A DNA stretch of 64,000 nt from Thalassospira sp. HJ (lineage in GTDB: Bacteria > Pseudomonadota > Alphaproteobacteria > Rhodospirillales > Thalassospiraceae): assembly GCF_000948415.1 (NCBI RefSeq), contig NZ_JYII01000015.1, forward strand, positions 1 to 64,000, written 5' to 3'. Below are positions 26,554 through 35,885 of the stretch, one piece after another. The position numbers and the translations under genes are program-made. The notes beneath the pieces were generated by a model. That model ran no database searches and was not told the origin of the DNA. It saw only the letters and a program-made list of their open reading frames with translations. Each line of letters opens with the position of its first letter. Position 1 is the first letter of the stretch.

Positions 26554-27534
26554 ATGAGTTACCCGCATCATCCCTATGGTTACGAACCCACGCATTGCCC
26601 GGTCATCGGTCTTGTGCCGCGCAGACGGCATATAATAGATGTCGAGTGCATCGAGGCGCGTGAAGAGCAGGAAACTGAAGGCGAAGATGCCAAACCTGAA
26701 CCGCAAGAGCGTCGACTGGGTTTCCCGTTCGGTTGCGTGGGCGAGGGCGGCTTTGGTCCGGCGGATATCGAAGGCATGATTGAATATGTGGTCGCCACGC
26801 GTCAGGGGTGGCGGTCCTCATTGGTAATCCGGTCATTTTTGCGCTGGTGGCGCGACGATGAAGACGCCAATAACAAGGCAATCCAGGATCGCAAGCAATC
26901 CGATGCCATTATCATGTTGCTAGCACTTAATCAGGGTCGCGACGGCTTTGTGCAGGGTTATCTGCATGACCTCAAACACGAACAGCATGACCGACCCAAA
27001 CCGCTTCCGGCGCCCAACCCTGTCGAACAGGCCTTCAACCGAAGTCTTCGGATCGCTGCACTCGCACTGGCATTGTCACCAATTGTTCTGGTATTTGCCG
27101 TTCTGCTGTTTGTTCAGGTCGATAACATCATCAGCGTCGGCAGCGGCAAGGTGTTTGGTTTCAGCTATGACCTTTTGTTCGTGGTCGGCAGTTTCGGTGC
27201 AATCGGCGCGCTGACCAGCATGATGATGCGGTTGGGCAAGGATGTGCCATGGGATGAAATGGAACCGGCATCGGTGTTCTTTAATTTCCTGTTCCGGCCC
27301 TGCATGGGGTTCTGTTTTGCAATCATCGTGCTTCTAGCGTTGCGGGCAGGGATGTTGCCCATCCCGCTTGACGAGTTGCACAAGCTTGATGACCTTGACC
27401 AGATCAGTCAGTCCGCCGCTGCTGGTCAGCAGATATCCATCGTCCTGGTCTTTGCCTTCCTGTCCGGGTTTAGTGAGCGGCTGAGTACCGCATTGGTCAA
27501 ACGGGTCGAAGACAGGGTCACGCATTCGGGCTAG
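26554..27534 (+). CDS. Unknown membrane protein
   Basis: A protein of 326 aa with a long N-terminal cytosolic part (about 1-165, rich in charged residues, including RSFLRWWRDDEDANNKAIQDRK) and about four membrane segments in the C-terminal half (around 168-190, 206-225, 245-268 and 292-308). The last membrane segment ends in AFLSGFSERLSTALVKRVED, a motif that recurs in uncharacterised bacterial membrane proteins. No enzymatic motif was seen. It diverges from trmFO and converges on uvrA with a shared terminator. Confidence 0.68.
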   Translation: MSYPHHPYGYEPTHCPVIGLVPRRRHIIDVECIEAREEQETEGEDAKPEPQERRLGFPFGCVGEGGFGPADIEGMIEYVVATRQGWRSSLVIRSFLRWWRDDEDANNKAIQDRKQSDAIIMLLALNQGRDGFVQGYLHDLKHEQHDRPKPLPAPNPVEQAFNRSLRIAALALALSPIVLVFAVLLFVQVDNIISVGSGKVFGFSYDLLFVVGSFGAIGALTSMMMRLGKDVPWDEMEPASVFFNFLFRPCMGFCFAIIVLLALRAGMLPIPLDELHKLDDLDQISQSAAAGQQISIVLVFAFLSGFSERLSTALVKRVEDRVTHSG

Positions 27535-27560
27535 GGATGCCTGAAGCCGACCCAAATACA

Positions 27561-27590
27561 AGAAAGGGCAGCTCGGAGCTGCCCTTTTTG
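27561..27590. terminator. Bidirectional terminator between the membrane protein gene and uvrA
   Basis: AAAGGGCAGCT (27563-27573) pairs with AGCTGCCCTTT (27577-27587) around a 3-nt loop and is followed by a T-run. It serves both converging genes. Confidence 0.88.
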
Positions 27591-27592
27591 TT

Positions 27593-30421
27593 CTATTCCA
27601 GACCGAGATGGCGTTTCAGATAACGCCCAGTATAGCTGCGCTCATTGCTCATGATGTCTTCCGGTGTCCCGGTGCCAACCAACTGGCCGCCGCCATCGCC
27701 ACCTTCGGGGCCGATATCGATGATCCAGTCGGCCGTCTTGATGACATCAAGGTTATGTTCAATCACAACTACCGTATTGCCCTGATCAACAAGGGTATGC
27801 AGCACTTCAAGAAGCTTGCGAATATCATGGAAATGCAGACCCGTTGTCGGCTCATCCAGGATATAGATCGTTCGACCTGTTGCGCGTTTTGACAGTTCCT
27901 TGGCAAGCTTCACGCGTTGGGCTTCGCCGCCGGACAATGTCGTCGCCTGCTGGCCCAGGTGGATGTAGGAAAGCCCCACCTGTTTAAGGGTCTCCATCTT
28001 GTCGCGGATCGATGGCACGGCCTTGAAGAAATCCGCACCTTCTTCGACTGTCATATCAAGGACATCGGATATCGATTTGCCTTTAAACGATATTTCCAGC
28101 GTTTCACGGTTATAGCGATGGCCTTTGCACTGATCGCATTCGACATAAACATCCGGCAGGAAGTGCATTTCGATCTTGATCACGCCATCGCCCTGGCAGG
28201 CCTCACAACGGCCGCCCTTGACGTTGAACGAGAACCGACCGGGTTTGTATCCGCGTGTTTTCGCCTCTGGCAATTGGGCGAACCATTCGCGGATCGGCGT
28301 GAAGGCACCTGTATAGGTCACCGGGTTCGACCGCGGCGTTCTGCCAATCGGGCTTTGGTCGATATCAATGATCTTGTCGATCAGCTCGACACCCTTGATC
28401 TCGTCATGTGCGCCCGGATGGTGGCGGGCATTGTGCATCCGCTTGGCCAGCGCCTTATAAAGCGTTTCGATCACTAGGCTCGATTTTCCGCCACCGGAAA
28501 CGCCAGTCACGCAAATGAATTTACCGAGCGGGAAGTCGACATCAATGCCCTGAAGGTTGTTGGCCGTGGCCCCCTTGATGGTGATGGCCTTGCCATTGCC
28601 CTTGCGGCGCTCCTTGGGCACTGCGATCTGCTCAACCCCGACAAGGTACTTACCTGTCAAGCTATCCGGGTTTTGCTGGATCTGTTCCGGCGTGCCTTCG
28701 GCGACGATACGGCCACCATGAATGCCAGCACCCGGGCCCATATCAACGACGTAGTCGGCGGCGCGAATGGCATCCTCGTCATGTTCGACAACCAGAACCG
28801 TGTTACCGAGATCGCGCAGGCGTTTGAGGGTTTCAAGCAGGCGATCGTTGTCACGCTGATGCAGACCAATCGACGGTTCATCAAGCACATATAAAACACC
28901 CGTCAGGCCAGACCCGATCTGCGATGCCAGACGGATGCGCTGACTTTCGCCGCCCGATAGCGTGCCGGATGTGCGTGACATCGAAAGATAATCCAGACCG
29001 ACATCGCGCAGGAAACGCAGGCGATCATTGATTTCACGCAGGATACGGCGCGCAATTTCGGTCTCTTTCTCGTTCAGTTTGTCTTCCAGTGCCAGGAACC
29101 AGTCACCGGCCTTGGCAATCGAAAGGTCGGTCACCTGTGAGATATCACAACCATCGACCTTAACCGCCAGTGCCTCGGGCTTCAGGCGTTTGCCAGAGCA
29201 GGTCGGGCAGTTCGACACCATCTGATATTTCGACAGTTCGTCACGGGCCCACTGGCTGTCGGTTTCGCGCCAGCGACGCGACATATTGGGAATGACTCCT
29301 TCGAACGGACGCGAAACCTTGTAGCTGCGCGAACCATCGTCATAGGTCACCGTGACTTCCTCGTCACCGGAACCGTGCAGGATGATATCCTGTGCTTTCT
29401 TGGGAAGTTTTTCCCACGCGACATTGGTCTTGAAGCCGAAATGCTTGGCAACCGATTTCAGGGTCTGCAGATAGTATTTCGATGTCGTGCTGGCCCAGGG
29501 TGCTACTGCACCGTCTTCAAGTGTCTTGCTTTCATCGGGCACAACCAGCATCGGGTCGAACTCCATCTGGGTACCCAAGCCATCACAGGCCGGGCAGGCA
29601 CCAAACGGGTTGTTAAATGAAAACAGGCGAGGTTCGATTTCCTCGATGGTAAAACCGGAAACCGGGCAGGCGAACTTTGCCGAAAATACGGTGGTTTCAC
29701 CGGTTTTGGCATCCTCGGTCAGGACGATACCGTCAGTGAGCTCGAGGGCTGTCTCAAAGCTGTCTGCAAGACGCGTTGAAATACCTTCCTTGACGATCAG
29801 GCGGTCGACCACGACGGAAATGTCGTGCTTGAGCTTCTTGTTAAGTTCCGGTGCTTCATCGATGTCATACATCTCGCCATCGATCTTGACGCGCTGGAAA
29901 CCGCGCGCGCGCAATTCGCGCAGTTCCTTTTTGTATTCGCCCTTACGGCCGCGCACGATCGGGGCCAGTAGATAAAGGCGCGTACCTTCATCCATTTCCA
30001 TGACACGGTCGACCATCTGCGACACGGTCTGGCTGACAATCGGTAGACCTGTTGCGGGAGAATAGGGGATACCGACACGTGCCCAAAGCAGACGCATATA
30101 GTCATAAATCTCGGTCACGGTACCGACGGTCGAGCGCGGGTTCTTCGATGTCGTTTTCTGTTCGATGGAAATTGCCGGCGACAGGCCGTCGATATATTCA
30201 ACATCGGGCTTTTGCATCAGTTCAAGGAACTGGCGCGCATAGGCCGACAGGCTTTCGACATAGCGGCGCTGGCCTTCGGCATAGATCGTGTCAAACGCGA
30301 GCGAGCTTTTGCCAGATCCCGACAGGCCCGTAATCACCACAAGGGAATCGCGCGGCAGTTCAACATCAATGTTCTGAAGATTGTGTTCTTTCGCACCGCG
30401 AACCGAAATTTTCGTCAGCAT
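27593..30421 (-). CDS. uvrA: Excinuclease ABC subunit A
   Basis: A 942-aa damage sensor of nucleotide excision repair, with two ABC ATPase modules. The start at 30421 gives the canonical [20 protein letters not shown]; an extension to 30487 is not supported. The first Walker A is at 32-40 (GLSGSGKSS) and the second is GVSGGGKSS. The C-terminal zinc module CEACQGDG...CDQCKGHRY is intact. In the first zinc module the CxxC reads CPVS, so one Cys is Ser. A LexA-type site lies 13-27 bp upstream, so SOS induction is likely. Confidence 0.97.
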   Translation of the reverse strand: MLTKISVRGAKEHNLQNIDVELPRDSLVVITGLSGSGKSSLAFDTIYAEGQRRYVESLSAYARQFLELMQKPDVEYIDGLSPAISIEQKTTSKNPRSTVGTVTEIYDYMRLLWARVGIPYSPATGLPIVSQTVSQMVDRVMEMDEGTRLYLLAPIVRGRKGEYKKELRELRARGFQRVKIDGEMYDIDEAPELNKKLKHDISVVVDRLIVKEGISTRLADSFETALELTDGIVLTEDAKTGETTVFSAKFACPVSGFTIEEIEPRLFSFNNPFGACPACDGLGTQMEFDPMLVVPDESKTLEDGAVAPWASTTSKYYLQTLKSVAKHFGFKTNVAWEKLPKKAQDIILHGSGDEEVTVTYDDGSRSYKVSRPFEGVIPNMSRRWRETDSQWARDELSKYQMVSNCPTCSGKRLKPEALAVKVDGCDISQVTDLSIAKAGDWFLALEDKLNEKETEIARRILREINDRLRFLRDVGLDYLSMSRTSGTLSGGESQRIRLASQIGSGLTGVLYVLDEPSIGLHQRDNDRLLETLKRLRDLGNTVLVVEHDEDAIRAADYVVDMGPGAGIHGGRIVAEGTPEQIQQNPDSLTGKYLVGVEQIAVPKERRKGNGKAITIKGATANNLQGIDVDFPLGKFICVTGVSGGGKSSLVIETLYKALAKRMHNARHHPGAHDEIKGVELIDKIIDIDQSPIGRTPRSNPVTYTGAFTPIREWFAQLPEAKTRGYKPGRFSFNVKGGRCEACQGDGVIKIEMHFLPDVYVECDQCKGHRYNRETLEISFKGKSISDVLDMTVEEGADFFKAVPSIRDKMETLKQVGLSYIHLGQQATTLSGGEAQRVKLAKELSKRATGRTIYILDEPTTGLHFHDIRKLLEVLHTLVDQGNTVVVIEHNLDVIKTADWIIDIGPEGGDGGGQLVGTGTPEDIMSNERSYTGRYLKRHLGLE

Positions 30422-30433
30422 GTCGGGCCTTTT

Positions 30434-30448
30434 GTTCCTGAATTGTTC
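30434..30448. promoter_or_regulatory. LexA (SOS) box upstream of uvrA
   Basis: The direct repeat GTTC-CTGAATT-GTTC matches the alphaproteobacterial LexA consensus GTTC-N7-GTTC exactly. It lies 13-27 bp upstream of the uvrA ATG on the minus strand, in a position to block transcription. Known family behaviour (uvrA is a common SOS gene) supports the call. Confidence 0.82.
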
Positions 30449-30491
30449 GGAAAGTGTATAGAGGAGCCAAACGCTATACGCAAGCACACCC

Positions 30492-30529
30492 CTGACAGTT
30501 CCTGTCAGTATTTGTCAGGAGACTGTCAA
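30492..30529. promoter_or_regulatory. Tandem TGTCA repeats at helical spacing
   Basis: CTGACAG (30492-30498) forms a dyad with CTGTCAG (30502-30508); TTGTCAG (30512-30518) and CTGTCAA (30523-30529) follow at steps of 10 and 11 bp. The last pair has the 7-4-7 layout of a Pho box (CTGTCAT-N4-CTGTCAT). Binding by PhoB or another tandem-binding regulator is possible but unproven. It lies about 70-110 bp upstream of the uvrA start. Confidence 0.4.
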
Positions 30530-30558
30530 TTAACAATCCCGCGCATGATGGAGCCACG

Positions 30559-30589
30559 AAAAAGCCCGCCGAACAAGACCGGCGGGCTT
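30559..30589 (-). terminator. Intrinsic terminator after fba
   Basis: A 10-bp GC-rich stem (30562-30571 with 30580-30589) has an 8-nt loop. On the minus strand it is followed by a T-run (TTTTT). It ends the nagA-fba direction before the uvrA promoter region. Confidence 0.85.
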
Positions 30590-30630
30590 CATAAATCCTG
30601 TGACCATACGGGTCGGATGTTTTTTCAGGC

Positions 30631-31710
30631 TTAGCCTTTGGTAACCGAACGACCGGTTGCCCCAAGGTCCTTGAAAGCTTCTTCGAGGCGGGCTGCCATC
30701 GACAGTTCGGCTTCGCGGATCCAGACGCGCGGATCGTACTGCTTTTTGTAAGGCTGATCGGTTTCCGGATCGACCTGATACTTGAACGCACGATCGTTGG
30801 CTTCGACATATTCGCCAACCGGACGGGCATAGGCGAATTGGGTATCGGTATCGATATTCATCTTGAAGCAGCCATAGCTGACGGCTTCTTCGATTTTCTC
30901 TTTTTCGGAACCGGAACCACCATGGAAGACGAAGTCGAGCGGACGGTCACCAAGACCATGCTTCTCGGCGACATACTTCTGGCTTTCGAGAAGGATTTCC
31001 GGGCGCAGCTTGACGTTGCCCGGCTTGTAAACGCCGTGCACGTTGCCAAATGCCGCCGCGACAGAGAAGTGACCCAGCGGGGAAAGACGACGATAAGCTT
31101 CTTCGACTTCTTCCGGACGGGTGTAAAGGCGCGGATCAATCTCGTCGACCGAGGTATCAAGCTCCTGACCGATACCGTCTTCTTCACCGCCGGTAACGCC
31201 AAGTTCAATCTCAAGGCTCATCTCGATTGCCGACATCCGTTTCAGGAAGGTCTCGCAGGTTGCGAGGTTGTCTTCAACGGACTCTTCGGAAAGATCAAGC
31301 ATGTGGGAGCTGTAAAGCGCCTTGCCGGTTTCAGCATAGGCCTTTTCGCTCCATTTCAGCATCTCGTCGACCCAAGGCACGAACTTGCGGTTCGCGTGGT
31401 CGGTATGCATGACAACAGCAACGCCGTAGTGTTCGGCCAGAAGCTGCGCATGACGGGCAGCAGAAACAGCGCCCAAAACACGGGCCGCAGCAGCGTCCTT
31501 GATGCCCTTACCGGCGAAGAACTGTGCACCACCATTCGACAGCTGAATGATAATATCAGAACCGGCATTTGCAGCAGCTTCAAGGGCCGCATTCATCGTG
31601 CTCGACGAAGTAATATTGACGGCGGGAAGAGCGTAACCGTCCTGCTTGCAAGCAGCGACGAGTTCGCGGTAGGCAGCACCGGTAATAACACCGGGTTTAA
31701 CGGAAGGCAT
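30631..31710 (-). CDS. fba: Class II fructose-bisphosphate aldolase
   Basis: A 359-aa zinc aldolase of glycolysis and gluconeogenesis, the same length as E. coli FbaA. The catalytic Asp and first zinc His are in VVMHTDHANRKF; later zinc ligands fall in LGVTGGEEDG and FHGGSGSEKE regions. The ribosome site AGGAGGAG is very strong, consistent with high expression. nagA ends 156 bp upstream in the same direction, so read-through is possible but not shown. Confidence 0.97.
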   Translation of the reverse strand: MPSVKPGVITGAAYRELVAACKQDGYALPAVNITSSSTMNAALEAAANAGSDIIIQLSNGGAQFFAGKGIKDAAAARVLGAVSAARHAQLLAEHYGVAVVMHTDHANRKFVPWVDEMLKWSEKAYAETGKALYSSHMLDLSEESVEDNLATCETFLKRMSAIEMSLEIELGVTGGEEDGIGQELDTSVDEIDPRLYTRPEEVEEAYRRLSPLGHFSVAAAFGNVHGVYKPGNVKLRPEILLESQKYVAEKHGLGDRPLDFVFHGGSGSEKEKIEEAVSYGCFKMNIDTDTQFAYARPVGEYVEANDRAFKYQVDPETDQPYKKQYDPRVWIREAELSMAARLEEAFKDLGATGRSVTKG

Positions 31711-31866
31711 GTGGGTACTCCTCCTGGGGGTCAGAGTAAAAACAGATCAACAGCAAAATCTCCTGAGGATCGTGCTTACAAACTGTTACAGAGCCCAATG
31801 CATCTTCGAAATACCGTCCGAGGTCAAGGCTTTCCGTCATAGACTTTCGGAAAATCTCACCTTTCC

Positions 31867-33015
31867 TCAAACGTGGGTCAATCGGGCTCCCTTGACCCAG
31901 CTTTGTGTAACAGTGAACTGATCATCAAACAGAATCATGTCAGCCTGATGTCCGGGCAACAGTCGCCCGATAATATGATCCAGTCCCAGAAACTCTGCTG
32001 GATAAAGTGATGCCATCCGAAGCGCCTCATCAAGCCCGATTTCGGCCATTTTCACACAGTTGCGTACAGCAGAAATCATATCAAGGTCCGAGCCTGCCAA
32101 TGTGCCATCGGCAAGCGCGCAACGTCCGTCGACGGCGATGATTTCCTCATCCCCCAGCTTAAAGCGTTTATCAGCTGCACCGACCGTCGGCATCGCATCG
32201 GTCACCAGCATCATCTTGCCCCGGGCTTTGGCGCGCACAGCGACCTTGATCACGGACGGATGAACATGAAACCCGTCGGCAATCAGGCCGCACCACGTTC
32301 TGTCATCTGAAAGCGCTGCCCCAACCACGCCCGGTTCTCGATGGGTCAGGGGGCTCATGGCGTTAAACAGATGCGTGAAGCCTTGCATGCCTTCGCCAAT
32401 CGCGGCCATGATATCTTCATAACGACCTGCCGTATGCCCGGCACAGACAAGAATGCCCTTGGCGACCAACTTTGCAATGGCACCGGGCTCGATATTTTCC
32501 GGTGCCAAAGTGACAAGTGTCCGGCTATTGCGCAGGCCTGATAGCAACTCAATAGCGTCATCTTCCATCGGGCGGATCTGATCGGCCGGATGGACGCCGC
32601 GTCGCTCGCGGTTAAGGTAAGGCCCCTCGAGGTGGATGCCGACCACACCCGGAACACCTTCATCAAGCGCTTGCTGAACGGCAGCGATGGCGGCTTCCAT
32701 CTTTGCGCGGGTATCTGTGATCAGCGTCGGCAACATCGCCGTGGTGCCAAACCGGCGATGCGCATTGACGATCATCTTGATGCTTTCGACATCCGGCGCG
32801 TCATTAAGCAAAACACCGCCACCACCATTAACCTGAACATCAATCAAGCCGGGGGCGAGGATCTGGTTGCCCGCATCAATGACATCTATGCCAGACGGGA
32901 TCTCCGTTTCTGGGAGTAGGGCTTCAATCATCCCGTCTCGGACGACAACCGCTTTATCGGTATGGAAATCGCTACCATCGAAAACCCGGGCGTTGAAAAT
33001 TGCAAATCTGGTCAT
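31867..33015 (-). CDS. nagA: N-acetylglucosamine-6-phosphate deacetylase
   Basis: A 382-aa amidohydrolase that converts GlcNAc-6-P to GlcN-6-P in amino sugar and peptidoglycan recycling. The start MTRFAIFNARVFDG at 33015 has GGAAG upstream; a reading extended to 33237 is spurious. Metal and substrate motifs are visible: LAPGLIDVQVNGGGG, GIHLEGPYLN, CAGHT and HLFNAMSP, and the catalytic Asp in VTDAMPTVGA. No nagB or nagK is adjacent. nagZ at 4.6 kb makes the upstream sugar, so the two may share a recycling route. Confidence 0.94.
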   Translation of the reverse strand: MTRFAIFNARVFDGSDFHTDKAVVVRDGMIEALLPETEIPSGIDVIDAGNQILAPGLIDVQVNGGGGVLLNDAPDVESIKMIVNAHRRFGTTAMLPTLITDTRAKMEAAIAAVQQALDEGVPGVVGIHLEGPYLNRERRGVHPADQIRPMEDDAIELLSGLRNSRTLVTLAPENIEPGAIAKLVAKGILVCAGHTAGRYEDIMAAIGEGMQGFTHLFNAMSPLTHREPGVVGAALSDDRTWCGLIADGFHVHPSVIKVAVRAKARGKMMLVTDAMPTVGAADKRFKLGDEEIIAVDGRCALADGTLAGSDLDMISAVRNCVKMAEIGLDEALRMASLYPAEFLGLDHIIGRLLPGHQADMILFDDQFTVTQSWVKGARLTHV

Positions 33016-33610
33016 TAGTCTTCCGGTCCATATCTCGGATGGCGAATAAGTGGGGCGTGCGGACATTGCTGGCGCGCAAACCGGAGTTCGCAGAACCTTT
33101 ACACATCTGCAAAGCGCAAACCAACAGTTAGTCGTTCCTTTTGAGGCACCTGACCATGGGGTTTTAGATTCGCCAAGAATTCCCAAAGTCCAATTCACAA
33201 ATGAAAATCGGCAAACCAAGCGCGATATTCGTTTCAACAGAGCCTGAAATCAAAATCTTAGCCAGCCATTTCAAAAAATCACTTTACTGTAACATTTCGA
33301 AGAAACACCAAAACACAAGGATTACCGGGGCATGTAGCAGGGTCGTCGCCAAACACCGGAATTCTGCCCGATCGAAAGGCTTTCATGCCCATTCAATTTG
33401 TGAGATGTTCATTCGAACATTTGAAGGGGTCGAATGTACTAACAATATCAATAATCGACAGTCCAAACGGTAATTACGCACATCAAAAAGTAAATTTCCG
33501 AAAACTGTCACTTGAGGAAGCGTCCCCCTCAGATGAAAACGAGAGCGTTGCGAGAGACCGTTCAACAGGCGGCTTTTCGCGCAAAGTTTTTATTTGGGAG
33601 ATAGAAAATC
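33016..33610. promoter_or_regulatory. Intergenic region between divergent nagA and ugpB
   Basis: This 595-bp AT-rich stretch has no credible gene. It must hold the promoters for nagA (minus) and ugpBAEC (plus). Two overlapping dyads lie at 33405-33436: ATGTTC-ATTC-GAACAT (33405-33420) and CATTCGA (33410-33416) with TCGAATG (33430-33436). At 33501-33511 AAAACTGTCAC equals the second half of a Pho box, but the first half (33494-33500) matches poorly. The region is a good candidate for a shared control site. Confidence 0.45.
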
Positions 33611-34909
33611 ATGTTCCGCAAAACACTGATGGCGGCTGCTGCCGTGTTTGCCCTTGGCAGCACCGCACAAGCTGCAACCGAGATCACTTGGTGGCATGCA
33701 ATGGACGGCGCACTTGGCGACGTTGTCAACCAGATCACCGAAGACTTCAACGCAAGCCAGGATGAATACAAACTCGTATCCATCAACAAGGGCGGCTACG
33801 AAGACACCATGACGGCCGGTATCGCAGCGTTCCGCGCGAAAAACCAGCCGAACATCATTCAGATCTTCGATGCCGGTGCAGCGACCATCATCAACGCCAA
33901 AGGCGCGGTCAAGCCGGTTCAGGACCTGCTTGAAGAAAACAATGTCGCTTTTGACATCAATGATTACATCCCGGGTGTCCGTTACTTCTATGCCGATTCC
34001 GCTGGCAAGATGATCGGCATGCCGTTCAACAGCTCGACCCCGCTTCTTTATTACAACAAAGACGCTCTGGCCAAAGCCGGCGTTGATGTTCCGAAAACCT
34101 GGCAGGAATTCGAAGCTGCGGCTCCGAAACTCAAAGAAGCAGGCTACATCGCGCTTGCACAGTCCCACACCCCGTGGATCTTCTTTGAAAACTTCATGTC
34201 GCGTCACAACCTGCAGATGGCAACCGCCAACAACGGTTATGACAGCACCGATGTTAAAATCCTTTATAACAACGATGCTCTGAAAGACCATTGGGAGCAC
34301 GTCAAAGCCTGGAAAGACGAAGGCTATTACGGTTACTACGGCCGTGCATGGGGTGCCAACCAGGACGCCTTCGTACAGCAGAAAGTCGCAATGTGGATCG
34401 GTTCTTCCGGTTCGTTTGGCGGTCTTCGTAAATCCACCGAATTTGATTTCGGCAGCTCGACCCTCCCGTACTGGGAAGGCGTTGGTGACGCACCGAAATC
34501 GACCTTCATCGGTGGCGCTTCGCTGTTTGCCTTCTCTGGTCACAGCGCAGAACAGGACGCGGGTGTTGCCGAGTTCTTCAAATTCCTGACCAAGCCGGAA
34601 ACCCAGTACTACTGGCACAAGGAAACCGGTTATGTTCCGGTGACCAACGCTGCTTATGAGCTGGCAAAATCCGACGGCTACTACAACGAAAGCCCGGACG
34701 CAGAAGTTGGCATCATCCAGCTTTCTGAAGAAGGCGGCGAGTGGACCCGCGGTTACCGTCTTGGCTTCTATGTTCAGATCCGTGAAGTCATCTATCGTGA
34801 AGTCGACAAAATCATGAACGGCGAAGAAACCGTTGATGGTGCTTTTGCGACCATCGAAGAAGAAGCGAACGGTCTGCTGAAACGCTTCAACGATACCTAC
34901 TCGAACTAA
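33611..34909 (+). CDS. ugpB: sn-Glycerol-3-phosphate-binding periplasmic protein
   Basis: A periplasmic ABC solute-binding protein of 432 aa with a signal peptide cut near AQAA (residue 21-22). The mature protein follows the E. coli UgpB pattern closely: ITWWHAMDGALGDVV, YEDTMTAGIAAFR, the substrate-loop FNSSTPLLYYNKDAL and HKETGYVPVTNAAYEL. The first gene of ugpBAEC with GGGAG before the ATG. It brings in glycerol-3-phosphate or its diesters as a carbon and phosphate source. The neighbour genes confirm the assignment. Confidence 0.93.
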   Translation: MFRKTLMAAAAVFALGSTAQAATEITWWHAMDGALGDVVNQITEDFNASQDEYKLVSINKGGYEDTMTAGIAAFRAKNQPNIIQIFDAGAATIINAKGAVKPVQDLLEENNVAFDINDYIPGVRYFYADSAGKMIGMPFNSSTPLLYYNKDALAKAGVDVPKTWQEFEAAAPKLKEAGYIALAQSHTPWIFFENFMSRHNLQMATANNGYDSTDVKILYNNDALKDHWEHVKAWKDEGYYGYYGRAWGANQDAFVQQKVAMWIGSSGSFGGLRKSTEFDFGSSTLPYWEGVGDAPKSTFIGGASLFAFSGHSAEQDAGVAEFFKFLTKPETQYYWHKETGYVPVTNAAYELAKSDGYYNESPDAEVGIIQLSEEGGEWTRGYRLGFYVQIREVIYREVDKIMNGEETVDGAFATIEEEANGLLKRFNDTYSN

Positions 34910-34993
34910 TCTGCTTTTCGCAAATGCGGGGCGGCCGATGATTTGGCCGCCCTGTTTTGCATTTTCTGATTTTGCCTTGAGGTTGCGTTCACA

Positions 34994-35872
34994 ATGAAGC
35001 GCGTACAATTTGAACATAGCGCGGTGCCATACCTTTTTATCGCGCCGCAAATTCTGATTATTTCCATATTCTTCCTGTGGCCGGCGGCCCAGGCGCTGTA
35101 TCAGTCATTCCTGCTTGAAGATGCCTTTGGCCTGTCTTCGCAGTTTGTCTGGTTCCGCAATTTTGAAGATGTGCTTTCGAGCAGTTCCTGGACACGCTCG
35201 GCTATCTTCACGGTCGTATTCTCGGTTTTGGTTTCCGTTCTTTCCATCGCGATCTCACTGTTTCTTGCAGTGCGCGCCGATGAAGTGATCCGGGGTGCCA
35301 AAACCTATAAAACGCTTTTGATGTGGGGATATGCGATTGCCCCGCCGGTGGCCGGTCTTCTTGGTAACATGATGTTCAACCCGTTGATGGGTGACCTTTA
35401 TAAGGCGTTTAACAGCTTCGGGTTTGAGTTCAACCACATCCAGAACGCCAATGATGCGGCCTTTGTCGTCATCCTGATCGCGGTCTGGAAACAGGTCAGC
35501 GTGAACTTCATCTTCTTTCTGTCAGGCCTTCAGGGCATTCCGAAATCGGTCCAGGAAGCAGCCACCCTTGATTGCAAAAGCCCGGAACGTCGTTTCTGGA
35601 CGATTACATTCCCGCTGCTGGCACCGACGACCTTCTTCCTGCTGGTGATCAACCTGACCTACGCCTTCTTTGAGACCTTTGGCATCATTGACGTTTCGAC
35701 CAAGGGGGCTCCGGGCGGATCAACCGCAACCCTTGTTTACAAGGTTTATGTCGATGGCTTCCTTGGTGCGGATATGGGCGGCAGTGCGGCCCAGTCGGTC
35801 CTGCTGATGATCATGGTCAGTGTCCTGACCGTGTTCCAGTTCCGCTTCATCGAACGCAAAGTGCATTACTAG
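34994..35872 (+). CDS. ugpA: Glycerol-3-phosphate ABC transporter permease UgpA
   Basis: A 292-aa permease with six membrane segments. It begins MKRVQFEHSAVPYLFIAPQI and carries the EAA coupling loop in VQEAATLDCKSPERRFWTITFPLL. It pairs with UgpE as the two membrane subunits. The gap of 84 bp after ugpB leaves room for a processing site that would raise ugpB mRNA levels. ugpE follows after 13 bp. Confidence 0.93.
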   Translation: MKRVQFEHSAVPYLFIAPQILIISIFFLWPAAQALYQSFLLEDAFGLSSQFVWFRNFEDVLSSSSWTRSAIFTVVFSVLVSVLSIAISLFLAVRADEVIRGAKTYKTLLMWGYAIAPPVAGLLGNMMFNPLMGDLYKAFNSFGFEFNHIQNANDAAFVVILIAVWKQVSVNFIFFLSGLQGIPKSVQEAATLDCKSPERRFWTITFPLLAPTTFFLLVINLTYAFFETFGIIDVSTKGAPGGSTATLVYKVYVDGFLGADMGGSAAQSVLLMIMVSVLTVFQFRFIERKVHY

Positions 35873-35885
35873 GGGGAACGTCATC

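Noticed and set aside
33385-33765. 126-codon plus-strand ORF upstream of and overlapping ugpB
   Set aside because: It overlaps the ugpB coding start in another frame and is low in protein-like pattern; the dyads here point to regulation.
33590-35050. 486-codon minus-strand ORF across ugpB
   Set aside because: Antisense shadow of ugpB, which matches UgpB along its full length.
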